Of a stretch of 22,412 bases of DNA, positions 16,168 to 22,412 are shown piece after piece (position 1 is the first letter of the stretch; each line of letters begins with the position of its first letter). The position numbers and the translations under genes are program-made. Source of the stretch: Winogradskyella sp. UBA3174 (GTDB lineage Bacteria; Bacteroidota; Bacteroidia; Flavobacteriales; Flavobacteriaceae). The stretch is from assembly GCF_002364335.1 (NCBI RefSeq), contig NZ_DEXW01000085.1, positions 1-22,412 of the forward strand. Direction: 5' to 3'. The notes under the pieces are model-generated. The model had not been told where the DNA came from. It ran no database searches and saw only the letters and a program-made list of their open reading frames with translations.

Positions 16168-17397
16168 TTATATTAATTGTCTTAGTGCAATCTCAAAAGC
16201 GGTTTCACTAACACCAATTTTTGTTGGGTTTTTCTTATGTACTTCTTTTAATGCTTTTCTAATAACTTTCGAGGTGTCGTTAAAAATAGCTTCGTCAGTC
16301 ATTTGTACTTTACGTTCCATAAAGTAAGCGAAGACTCTTGCCATACCACAGTTTGAGATAAAATCTGGTATTAAACTTACTTTCTGATCTGTATACTCCA
16401 TAATAGAACCGAAAAATATTTCCTTATCCGCAAAAGGGACGTTAGCTCCGCAGGTTATAACTTCTAAACCTGTTGAAATCATCTGATCTATTTGATCTTG
16501 TGTTACTAATCTCGAAGCAGCACACGGAGCAAATACTTCCGTTTGCAATGACCATATTTGTTCATTTATTTCATTAAAAGGAATAAGATTATCTGCAACT
16601 AAAGTATTACCATTTTTATTTAGATATAAATCGGTAATCTCTTTAAATGAAAATCCCTCAGGATTAATTAAACCACCTACTCTGTCGATTACACCAACAA
16701 CTTTAGCACCCATTTGAGCAAAGTAAAATGCAGCTGCGGCTCCAACATTTCCAAAACCTTGAACTACAACTCGCTTTCCTTTTATAGAATCGTCATTAAT
16801 ACTATAAAAATGTTTCGCTGCTACTGCAACACCAAAGCCAGTAATCATATCTGCAACAGTGTATTTTTTAGAAACTTCTGGAGAATATTTAGCGTTTTCT
16901 ATAACCTTTATAACACCTTGTCTCAACTGACCAATTCTATTAATTTTATCTGCTATTGTCGGCTTAAAATGACCTTCAAAAACACCTTCTTGTGGGTGCC
17001 AAACACCACTCTCTTCAGTTATTGGAATTACTTCGTGAATCTCATCTACGTTAAGATCGCCACCTGTTCCGTAGTAACTTTTTAATAATGGAGAAACAGC
17101 AGTATACCAGCGTTCAAGGACACCTTTTTTTCTTGGATCGTGCGGATCAAAATTAATACCAGATTTGGCTCCACCTATAGCAGGACCAGAAACTGTAAAC
17201 TTCACCTCCATTGTTTTTGCAAGTGATAAAACTTCATTTTTATCAAGACCTTTACGCATTCTAGTTCCACCTCCAGCAGCACCTCCTCGTAATGAGTTTA
17301 TTACAGTCCATCCTTCAGCATCTGTTTCGGGATCATTCCAATGAAAGACTATTTCTGGGGCTTTGTTTTCGTACTTCTGAAGTAATTCCTTTATCAA
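16168..17397 (-). CDS. Glu/Leu/Phe/Val dehydrogenase family protein, TTG start
   Basis: NAD(P)-dependent oxidative deaminase of an amino acid to its 2-oxo acid. In the longest open frame (to 17424) the substrate domain carries GGAAGGGTRMRKG (47-59) and KFTVSGPAIGGAKSGI (75-90), with the presumed catalytic Lys87, then GTGGDLNVDE (119-128). The Rossmann motif VVVQGFGNVG is at 219-228. No ATG exists near the 5' end. A TTG at 17397 gives MIKELLQKYENKAPEIV and 409 aa; I prefer it because the only upstream alternative, TTG at 17424, lies inside a TATATTTG promoter box. The substrate (glutamate, leucine or another) cannot be settled from sequence alone. It heads the run to nhaD (14 bp away) and follows anmK. 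Confidence 0.88.
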   Translation of the reverse strand: MIKELLQKYENKAPEIVFHWNDPETDAEGWTVINSLRGGAAGGGTRMRKGLDKNEVLSLAKTMEVKFTVSGPAIGGAKSGINFDPHDPRKKGVLERWYTAVSPLLKSYYGTGGDLNVDEIHEVIPITEESGVWHPQEGVFEGHFKPTIADKINRIGQLRQGVIKVIENAKYSPEVSKKYTVADMITGFGVAVAAKHFYSINDDSIKGKRVVVQGFGNVGAAAAFYFAQMGAKVVGVIDRVGGLINPEGFSFKEITDLYLNKNGNTLVADNLIPFNEINEQIWSLQTEVFAPCAASRLVTQDQIDQMISTGLEVITCGANVPFADKEIFFGSIMEYTDQKVSLIPDFISNCGMARVFAYFMERKVQMTDEAIFNDTSKVIRKALKEVHKKNPTKIGVSETAFEIALRQLI

Positions 17398-17421
17398 AGT
17401 ATATGGTTTAGTTAATAATAG

Positions 17422-17429
17422 CAAATATA
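17422..17429 (-). promoter_or_regulatory. Promoter -7 box of the amino-acid dehydrogenase operon
   Basis: On the minus strand TATATTTG, a full -7 match, about 25 bases before the proposed TTG start at 17397. The -33 region has only a CTTTTTAG-like stretch, no TTG. The position would make the dehydrogenase-nhaD-exbBD-tonB-folC series independent of anmK. Confidence 0.5.
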
Positions 17430-17462
17430 AAAAACTATAAAGCCTAAAAAGTAAATTAAATA

Positions 17463-18536
17463 TTAATTTTTAGAATTCGGAATTAAAATTTTTCCAGATG
17501 AATGGTCTTTTGTTGCACCTGTTACGCTACTTAAAGAATTAACTTCATTTCTATCTTTTAAAACCCCTAATAATCCAAAAATTAGTGCCTCTTTAAACTC
17601 AATAAGTTCCCTATTAGGAAGTATTATTTGAGTTGTAGAAAGTTCATTTAATCTAGATATAAGAAATTCATTATAAACACCTCCACCTGTAACTAATACT
17701 TTAGAATTTGATTGCTTTACAATTTTTAAAATTTGAATAACAACATGTTCTACAAAAGTTCTTAAAATTGCTTTCTCTGAAAGTTGAAATTCATCAATTA
17801 GCGGAAATATTTCTTTATCAACCCATTCTAAACCTAAAGATTTTGGTGGCTTTTCATTATAAAATTCTAAACTATTTAAACGATATAATAATTCTACATT
17901 AATAATTCCTTTTGAAGCAAGTTGCCCTCTATCATCATAATCTAAACCTAATTTAGATACATAATGATTCAACACAATATTTACAGGACAAATATCAAAG
18001 GCTAAACGATTGTTATTTTCTTCAAATGAAATATTAGCAAAACCACCTAGATTCAAACAAAAATCATAATCACTAAATAATAAGCGGTCTCCAATAGGAA
18101 CCAATGGTGCTCCTTGACCACCCAATTCAACATCCTGAATTCTAAAATCACAAATCACTTTTTGATTTAATAAATCTGAGAAAACTTGCTGATTTCCAAT
18201 TTGAAGTGTTAATCCATTTTGAGGTTGATGCAAGGCCGTATGTCCATGAGAAGCTACAAAATCAATATTGACTATTTTATGTTTCGCTATAAAACCTTGG
18301 ACCAAGGATGACAAATAATCAGAATAAACGTTATCAATGGTTATCAATTCTTCACGAGATCTACCTATTAATTGACTTAATGTCTTCTTCCAATCCTTAG
18401 AATAATTGAGGGTTTCAGCATTCAAAATTTCATAACTCCAAATACCGTTATAAGAAAAGGTAACACAAATAATATCTACACCGTCTAAAGATGTTCCCGA
18501 CATTAAAGCAATTACCTTATAGATTGAGGTTGTCAT
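17463..18536 (-). CDS. anmK: Anhydro-N-acetylmuramic acid kinase
   Basis: Cytoplasmic enzyme of cell-wall recycling that opens the 1,6-anhydro ring of anhMurNAc and phosphorylates it to MurNAc-6-phosphate. Family motifs run through the whole 357 residues: MSGTSLDGVD at 12-21 (ATP-binding), ASHGHTALHQP at 95-105, GGQGAPLVP at 139-147, LNLGGFANIS at 161-170, AFDICPVN at 179-186 with the presumed catalytic Asp181, DDRGQLASKG at 201-210, and VTGGGVYNEFL near the end. Length is normal. The gene is divergent from the acyl-CoA dehydrogenase with a 91-bp spacer in which I find no good minus-strand promoter. No murQ or other recycling gene is adjacent. Confidence 0.95.
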   Translation of the reverse strand: MTTSIYKVIALMSGTSLDGVDIICVTFSYNGIWSYEILNAETLNYSKDWKKTLSQLIGRSREELITIDNVYSDYLSSLVQGFIAKHKIVNIDFVASHGHTALHQPQNGLTLQIGNQQVFSDLLNQKVICDFRIQDVELGGQGAPLVPIGDRLLFSDYDFCLNLGGFANISFEENNNRLAFDICPVNIVLNHYVSKLGLDYDDRGQLASKGIINVELLYRLNSLEFYNEKPPKSLGLEWVDKEIFPLIDEFQLSEKAILRTFVEHVVIQILKIVKQSNSKVLVTGGGVYNEFLISRLNELSTTQIILPNRELIEFKEALIFGLLGVLKDRNEVNSLSSVTGATKDHSSGKILIPNSKN

Positions 18537-18559
18537 ATTAGTAAAAATAATATTACTTA

Positions 18560-18590
18560 TTGAAAATACGGCAAGAAACCATTATCTTTG
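18560..18590 (+). promoter_or_regulatory. Promoter of the acyl-CoA dehydrogenase gene
   Basis: TTG at 18560-18562, 20 bases, then TATCTTTG at 18583-18590: a full -7 match with acceptable spacing. Transcription would start about 33 bases before the ATG at 18628. Confidence 0.7.
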
Positions 18591-18627
18591 CGTGAAATTT
18601 TTATCAAAATAATAATATATACTATTT

Positions 18628-19770
18628 ATGGACTTTAACTTAACAGAGGAGCATATAATGATTAGAGATGCAGCAAAAGATTTTGCTCAAACTGAGTTAT
18701 TACCAGGTGTTATTGAACGTGATAATAAACAAGAATTTCCACAAGAATTAGTAAAGAAAATGGGAGATCTTGGTTTTATGGGTATTATGGTAGATCCAAA
18801 ATATGGCGGAAGTGGTATGGATACTATTTCTTACATATTAATTATGGAAGAATTATCTAAAATTGATGCTTCAGCTTCAGTTATAGTTTCTGTAAATAAT
18901 TCTTTAGTTTGTTATGGTATCGAAAATTACGGAAATCAAGCACAAAAAGATAAATATTTGCCAAAACTAGCAAGTGGAGACATGGTTGGTGCATTCTGTT
19001 TAAGCGAACCAGAAGCCGGTAGTGATGCTACTTCGCAAGCCACTACTGCTATAGATAAAGGTGACCACTATATAATAAATGGTACTAAAAACTGGATTAC
19101 AAGTGGCGGAAGAGCTGGAATTTACTTAGTAATTGCACAAACCGATAGAGACAAAGGTCATAAAGGTATTAATGCTTTTATAGTTGAGAAAGGAACCGAA
19201 GGTTTTCATATTGGGCCTAAAGAAGATAAGTTAGGAATTCGTGGTAGTGATACCCATACGCTTCAATTTAATGACGTGAAAGTCCCTAAAGAAAATAGAA
19301 TTGGTGACGATGGCTTTGGATTTAAATTCGCTATGAAAACACTTTCTGGAGGACGTATCGGTATTGCAGCACAAGCTTTAGGTATAGCTTCTGGGGCTTA
19401 CGAATTAGCCCTTAAATATTCTAAAGAGCGTAAAGCGTTTGGAACAGAGATTTGTAACCACCAAGCTATAGCTTTTAAGATAGCTGACATGTATACTGAT
19501 ATTGAAGCTGCTAGAATGCTAGTAATGAAAGCAGCTTGGGATAAAGACCAAGGTAACAATTACGATATGTCTAGCGCTATGGCTAAACTATATGCAAGTA
19601 AAGTTGCTATGGAGCATACGGTTGAAGCTGTTCAAATTCATGGTGGAAATGGATTTGTAAAAGAATACCATGTGGAGCGTTTAATGCGTGATGCAAAGAT
19701 TACACAAATTTATGAGGGTACTTCTGAAATTCAGAAAATTGTTATATCTAGAGGAGTTATAAAAGGATAA
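18628..19770 (+). CDS. Acyl-CoA dehydrogenase (short/medium-chain type)
   Basis: FAD flavoenzyme introducing the C2-C3 double bond into acyl-CoA in fatty-acid or branched-chain amino-acid breakdown, passing electrons to ETF. The 380 residues are standard for the short/medium-chain class. Motifs: N-terminal ERDNKQEFP (30-38), FAD motif CLSEPEAGSDATS at 124-136, ITSGGRAGIYLVIAQTD at 157-173, GGRIGIAAQALGIA at 241-254, QIHGGNGFVKEYHVERLMRD at 336-355 and IYEGTSEIQ at 361-369. Glu363 is at the catalytic-base position of short- and medium-chain enzymes, which argues against the isovaleryl- and long-chain types that carry it elsewhere. Chain-length preference is not readable here. It is a single-gene unit between its own promoter and a terminator. 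Confidence 0.94.
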   Translation: MDFNLTEEHIMIRDAAKDFAQTELLPGVIERDNKQEFPQELVKKMGDLGFMGIMVDPKYGGSGMDTISYILIMEELSKIDASASVIVSVNNSLVCYGIENYGNQAQKDKYLPKLASGDMVGAFCLSEPEAGSDATSQATTAIDKGDHYIINGTKNWITSGGRAGIYLVIAQTDRDKGHKGINAFIVEKGTEGFHIGPKEDKLGIRGSDTHTLQFNDVKVPKENRIGDDGFGFKFAMKTLSGGRIGIAAQALGIASGAYELALKYSKERKAFGTEICNHQAIAFKIADMYTDIEAARMLVMKAAWDKDQGNNYDMSSAMAKLYASKVAMEHTVEAVQIHGGNGFVKEYHVERLMRDAKITQIYEGTSEIQKIVISRGVIKG

Positions 19771-19788
19771 ATCTAAATAAAAAACAAT

Positions 19789-19824
19789 AAAAAGGCTTCG
19801 AAATTTAATTTTGAAGCCTTTTTT
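19789..19824. terminator. Bidirectional terminator between acyl-CoA dehydrogenase and helicase genes
   Basis: Stem AAAAAGGCTTC (19789-19799) with GAAGCCTTTTT (19813-19823), extendable through the loop, followed by T on the plus strand; the minus strand likewise ends in a T-rich arm. It lies 18 bases after the acyl-CoA dehydrogenase stop codon, and its right arm overlaps the helicase stop codon (19825-19823), so one hairpin can serve both convergent genes. Confidence 0.85.
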
Positions 19825-22261
19825 AATTTCTTGAAAACTCGTTGACTACCAATCGTAATTCCCCATAAGAGAATTTGTCATCGAGTTGATGCTTTAAATC
19901 TGAAAGGTTATCAAAGGTTTTATTCGGAATAATTTTCTTTAGTTCAGAATAATGAGTTTTACTCATCAGCTCTGTGACCTCAATTTCTCCCGAAGATATA
20001 AAACCAGCTAAATGTCCGAAGATAGTGTTTGAATTTAAGTCACGCTCTATTGCTATTTGATCTATAGATTTTCCTCTCTTGAATAATTCTAAGGATATAT
20101 TCTTAGTATCTCCTTTCTGTTTCTTAGGTTTAAATTCTTCAAAAACTGAAACATCATTAGAAGTTTCAATATCATTTTCATCACAATAACTTTTAATGAC
20201 TTTTAATATTTCTGTCCCATATTTTTCAATACGAGTTTTACCCATTCCATGAACTTCTTTCAGTTCTTGTTTAGAAGTAGGTAATATTTCACACATAGCA
20301 TATAATGATTTTTGTGTGAAAATTTGAAAGTGAACCAAATCTTCTCGATTAGCAATTTGATTTCTTAGCTCTCTTAGTAATTCAAAAAGTTCAATATTCG
20401 TAGTTCCTTCAATCACAACTTTACGTTGCTTTTTTGGTTTATCTTTAGCTAGAAAAACAGATTTAGCTCTTAGTTCTAGGAACTGTTGTACATTAAATCC
20501 TTTTTTTAGACCTTCAAAATATAATAATTTAGCCGCTAATAATTCCTCTAATATATCATATTGTTTATTTATGTCTTTTTGTAGCGCTTTATTATCTGTT
20601 GTATAAGCTAAAGCCCTTAATGAGGTTTCTAATTTTGATTTTGTTTGATTGTTAAAATAACTAATAGCTTTAACAAACCTTTCTTGTAATAATACATCTA
20701 ATTCAGGAATATCTAAAACATTACCTATAGACTTTAATTGCGAATTAAAAGACGTGCTTACTCTCAATAAATCAGCTATATTATCCTTTATAATAGTGAG
20801 TGGATTTTCAATACTACCCTCAATACTACCTCTATTATTGTAATAAATATCTAGAATTCTATTTACTGGATATAGAAAGTTATAAAAATCAAAAATTTCA
20901 GAAATTAAGTCTAATTGAAATGTTCGTTTAGACTGTTGTAGGATATCGTCATTCGGTTGATTAGCTTCTGCCTCAGCATTAAAAGAGATCACATTACTAT
21001 CACTAATAATTTGATTACGTGTAATTTTACTTTTTAGAATTAAACCTTCTAATGATTTACAACGACTAAGTGCCACATAAGTTTGTCCATGCGCGAAAGC
21101 TCCCTCTGCATCTATTATAGCTTTATCAAAGGTTAAACCTTGACTTTTATGAATGGTAATTGACCAAGCTAAACGTAATGGCATTTGTGTATAGCTTCCT
21201 ATCATATCTTCTGAAATAGCTTTTGTATCATAATCTACCGTATAATTTATATTTTCCCATATTTCAGGTTTAGTGATGATATTAAAATCATCATCTGGGC
21301 AATTCACAACAATTTCATCTGTGTCTAATAAAATAACTTTACCTATTTTTCCATTGAAATAACGTTTTTCAGGTGAGCTATCATTCTTTACAAACATCAC
21401 TTGAGCACCTACCTTTAAGTCTAGTTCTTCTTTATTTGGATAGGAATGTTCAGGAAAGTTACCCTCTATAATTGCTTTATAAGTTTTTGACTTTACTTTA
21501 AGTTTTTCAAGTTCTAGTTTATTGGTTTGATTCGCTTTATTATTATGTGTCGTCAATGAAATGTATCCATCATTCTCATTGGGCATAAAAGTAGGCTGAT
21601 ACCTTTTATTTAGTTCATCAGCAGAAGCTTGACTTAATTTATTGTTTCTAACTTCATTTAGAATATCTATAAATACAGGATTATCTTGTCTATATATATG
21701 TTTCAATTCTACAGTAACCGAATTACATTGCTGGTAAGCCTGACTGCTAAAGAAAAATGCATTTTTATAGAAGGGACTTAATAATCTCCATTCATGATTT
21801 TTTATTACGGGAGATAATTGTTGAAGGTCTCCTATAATTAATAACTGTACACCACCAAAAACTTGATTTCTATTCTTAAAACGTCTTAATGTCTTATCAA
21901 TACCATCTAGTAAGTCAGCTCTAACCATACTTATCTCATCTATAACTAAAAGGTCTAAAGATTTAATAATATTAATTTTCGTTTTACTAAATTTTCTATT
22001 AAAACCAGCAGAAGAATTTAAATCAGTATCAGGTAAGATAGGACCAAAAGGCATTTGGAAAAAAGAATGAATAGTAACTCCTTTAGCATTTATAGCAGCA
22101 ACACCAGTTGGTGCAACAACCACCATTCGCTTTTTAGATTGCATTTTTAACTTATGTAAAAATGTTGTTTTACCTGTACCTGCTTTACCAGTCAAAAAAA
22201 TATTCCTATTTGTTTTAGTTACAAAATTCCAAGCAAGATCAAGTTCATTATTTACTTTCAT
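19823..22261 (-). CDS. Pif1/RecD-like superfamily 1 helicase with HRDC domain and C-terminal HTH
   Basis: Predicted ATP-dependent 5'-3' DNA helicase. The N-terminal motor (about 1-430) has Walker A TGKAGTGKTT (24-33), APTGVAAINAKG (50-61), Walker B LLVIDEISMV (104-113), GDLQQLSPV (144-152), YRQ (190-192) and C-terminal SF1 motifs IHKSQGLTFDKA (370-381) and TYVALSRC (394-401). These are Pif1-type (the DEISM and GDLQQL forms). After an unassigned helical part (430-620) comes an HRDC-like domain (623-693, with VHFQIF and the HhH-like VHGMGKTRIEKYG) and a tail resembling the HTH region of RecQ-like proteins (720-805, ISLELFKRGKSIDQIAIERD). The 812-residue length agrees with flavobacterial proteins annotated as HTH-containing AAA ATPases, as I recall them. 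Role in replication or repair is inferred. It lies downstream of an rRNA operon on the same strand, separated by a terminator. Confidence 0.9.
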   Translation of the reverse strand: MKVNNELDLAWNFVTKTNRNIFLTGKAGTGKTTFLHKLKMQSKKRMVVVAPTGVAAINAKGVTIHSFFQMPFGPILPDTDLNSSAGFNRKFSKTKINIIKSLDLLVIDEISMVRADLLDGIDKTLRRFKNRNQVFGGVQLLIIGDLQQLSPVIKNHEWRLLSPFYKNAFFFSSQAYQQCNSVTVELKHIYRQDNPVFIDILNEVRNNKLSQASADELNKRYQPTFMPNENDGYISLTTHNNKANQTNKLELEKLKVKSKTYKAIIEGNFPEHSYPNKEELDLKVGAQVMFVKNDSSPEKRYFNGKIGKVILLDTDEIVVNCPDDDFNIITKPEIWENINYTVDYDTKAISEDMIGSYTQMPLRLAWSITIHKSQGLTFDKAIIDAEGAFAHGQTYVALSRCKSLEGLILKSKITRNQIISDSNVISFNAEAEANQPNDDILQQSKRTFQLDLISEIFDFYNFLYPVNRILDIYYNNRGSIEGSIENPLTIIKDNIADLLRVSTSFNSQLKSIGNVLDIPELDVLLQERFVKAISYFNNQTKSKLETSLRALAYTTDNKALQKDINKQYDILEELLAAKLLYFEGLKKGFNVQQFLELRAKSVFLAKDKPKKQRKVVIEGTTNIELFELLRELRNQIANREDLVHFQIFTQKSLYAMCEILPTSKQELKEVHGMGKTRIEKYGTEILKVIKSYCDENDIETSNDVSVFEEFKPKKQKGDTKNISLELFKRGKSIDQIAIERDLNSNTIFGHLAGFISSGEIEVTELMSKTHYSELKKIIPNKTFDNLSDLKHQLDDKFSYGELRLVVNEFSRN

Positions 22262-22332
22262 AGATACCGTACAAATGAAAAATGAAGATAATATAAAGAA
22301 AGCTTTTAAACTGAACTAAAGCAATAAAAACG

Positions 22333-22368
22333 AAAAAAACCCTTACTAGATTAACTAGTAAGGGTTTT
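22333..22368 (-). terminator. Terminator of the rRNA operon
   Basis: A 14-bp perfect stem (AAAACCCTTACTAG at 22336-22349, CTAGTAAGGGTTTT at 22355-22368) with loop ATTAA. On the minus strand it is followed by a run of seven T (22339-22333). It lies about 30 bases beyond the 5S 3' end and 70 bases before the helicase ATG. Confidence 0.9.
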
Positions 22369-22373
22369 GTAAA

Positions 22374-22392
22374 TACTAACATAATGTTAGTA
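22374..22392 (-). repeat. Short hairpin between 5S rRNA and terminator
   Basis: TACTAACA (22374-22381) and TGTTAGTA (22385-22392) with a 3-base loop form an 8-bp stem directly before the terminator hairpin. It lies in the transcribed 3' trailer of the rRNA operon, where it may act in 3' processing or as an additional stop element. Function is inference. Confidence 0.55.
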
Positions 22393-22399
22393 CAAAAAA

Positions 22400-22412
22400 G
22401 GCGGCGACCTAC
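22400..22412 (-). rRNA. 5S rRNA, extreme 3' end (partial)
   Basis: The last 13 bases of the window, read on the minus strand, are GTAGGTCGCCGCC followed by six T. This agrees with the 3' strand of helix I of Bacteroidota 5S rRNA (end of the GAGAGTAGGTCGCCGCC type), and the double hairpin that follows fits the end of an rRNA operon. Only the tip is present, so the 3' boundary is approximate. Confidence 0.7.

Noticed and set aside
16714..17085. Plus-strand 123-codon frame rich in Cys, Asn and Tyr
   Set aside because: Antisense to the conserved Rossmann domain of the amino-acid dehydrogenase; composition is not protein-like and no promoter is seen.
18537..18627. Minus-strand promoter for anmK
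   Set aside because: TATTTTCA and TATTTTTA occur, but none matches TAnnTTTG with a properly spaced TTG, so no call was made.
1..22412. Mobile elements, CRISPR arrays, defence islands or a new multi-gene system
   Set aside because: No transposase, integrase, direct-repeat array, toxin-antitoxin pair or restriction gene was found; all long frames belong to known core families apart from the DUF2461 gene.

Overview
The window looks like chromosomal core sequence from a member of the Flavobacteriaceae (Bacteroidota), probably a marine or gliding lineage. The case rests on an AT-rich base composition, promoters of the Bacteroidota type (TTG, about 19 bp, TAnnTTTG) instead of the E. coli type, little sign of Shine-Dalgarno sequences, and genes of the type IX secretion and gliding machinery (porU, porV, gldJ). 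I see no insertion sequence, prophage, CRISPR array or integron, and no compositional break that would suggest recent transfer.

Layout. 1-1079 (minus): pyruvate dehydrogenase E1 alpha followed by the first 74 bases of E2. 1193-1675 (minus): cytidine deaminase. 1759-6930 (minus): porU then porV, closed by a hairpin terminator at 1699-1733. A 310-bp divergent spacer separates porU from gldJ (7241-8926, plus). A strong terminator follows gldJ, and murF (8995-10275, plus) starts 12 bases beyond it. 10280-11397: two valine tRNA genes with different anticodons (GAC and TAC), both minus, each with its own clear promoter, on either side of a plus-strand DUF2461 gene. 11461-17397 (minus): a close-packed series in transcription order of amino-acid dehydrogenase, nhaD, exbB, exbD, tonB and folC, preceded by anmK (17463-18536, minus). 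18628-19770 (plus): acyl-CoA dehydrogenase, divergent from anmK. 19823-22261 (minus): a Pif1-like helicase with an HRDC domain and an HTH tail. 22333-22412: the terminator and extreme 3' end of a minus-strand rRNA operon (5S).

How the genes relate. PorU (C25-family sortase) and PorV (outer-membrane shuttle) work together at the last step of type IX secretion, and the divergent neighbour GldJ is a lipoprotein of the linked gliding/secretion apparatus. MurF (peptidoglycan precursor ligase) and AnmK (recycling of anhydro-MurNAc) are both cell-wall genes but lie far apart. ExbB, ExbD and TonB form an ion-driven energy transducer for outer-membrane transporters, and NhaD, a sodium/proton antiporter, is just upstream. 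PDH and the acyl-CoA dehydrogenase are central carbon and fatty-acid or amino-acid catabolism.

The window is mostly housekeeping. I found no convincing new system. The points most worth a second look are the helicase architecture, the non-ATG start of the dehydrogenase, the possibly leaderless murF, and the antisense arrangement around the tRNA genes.
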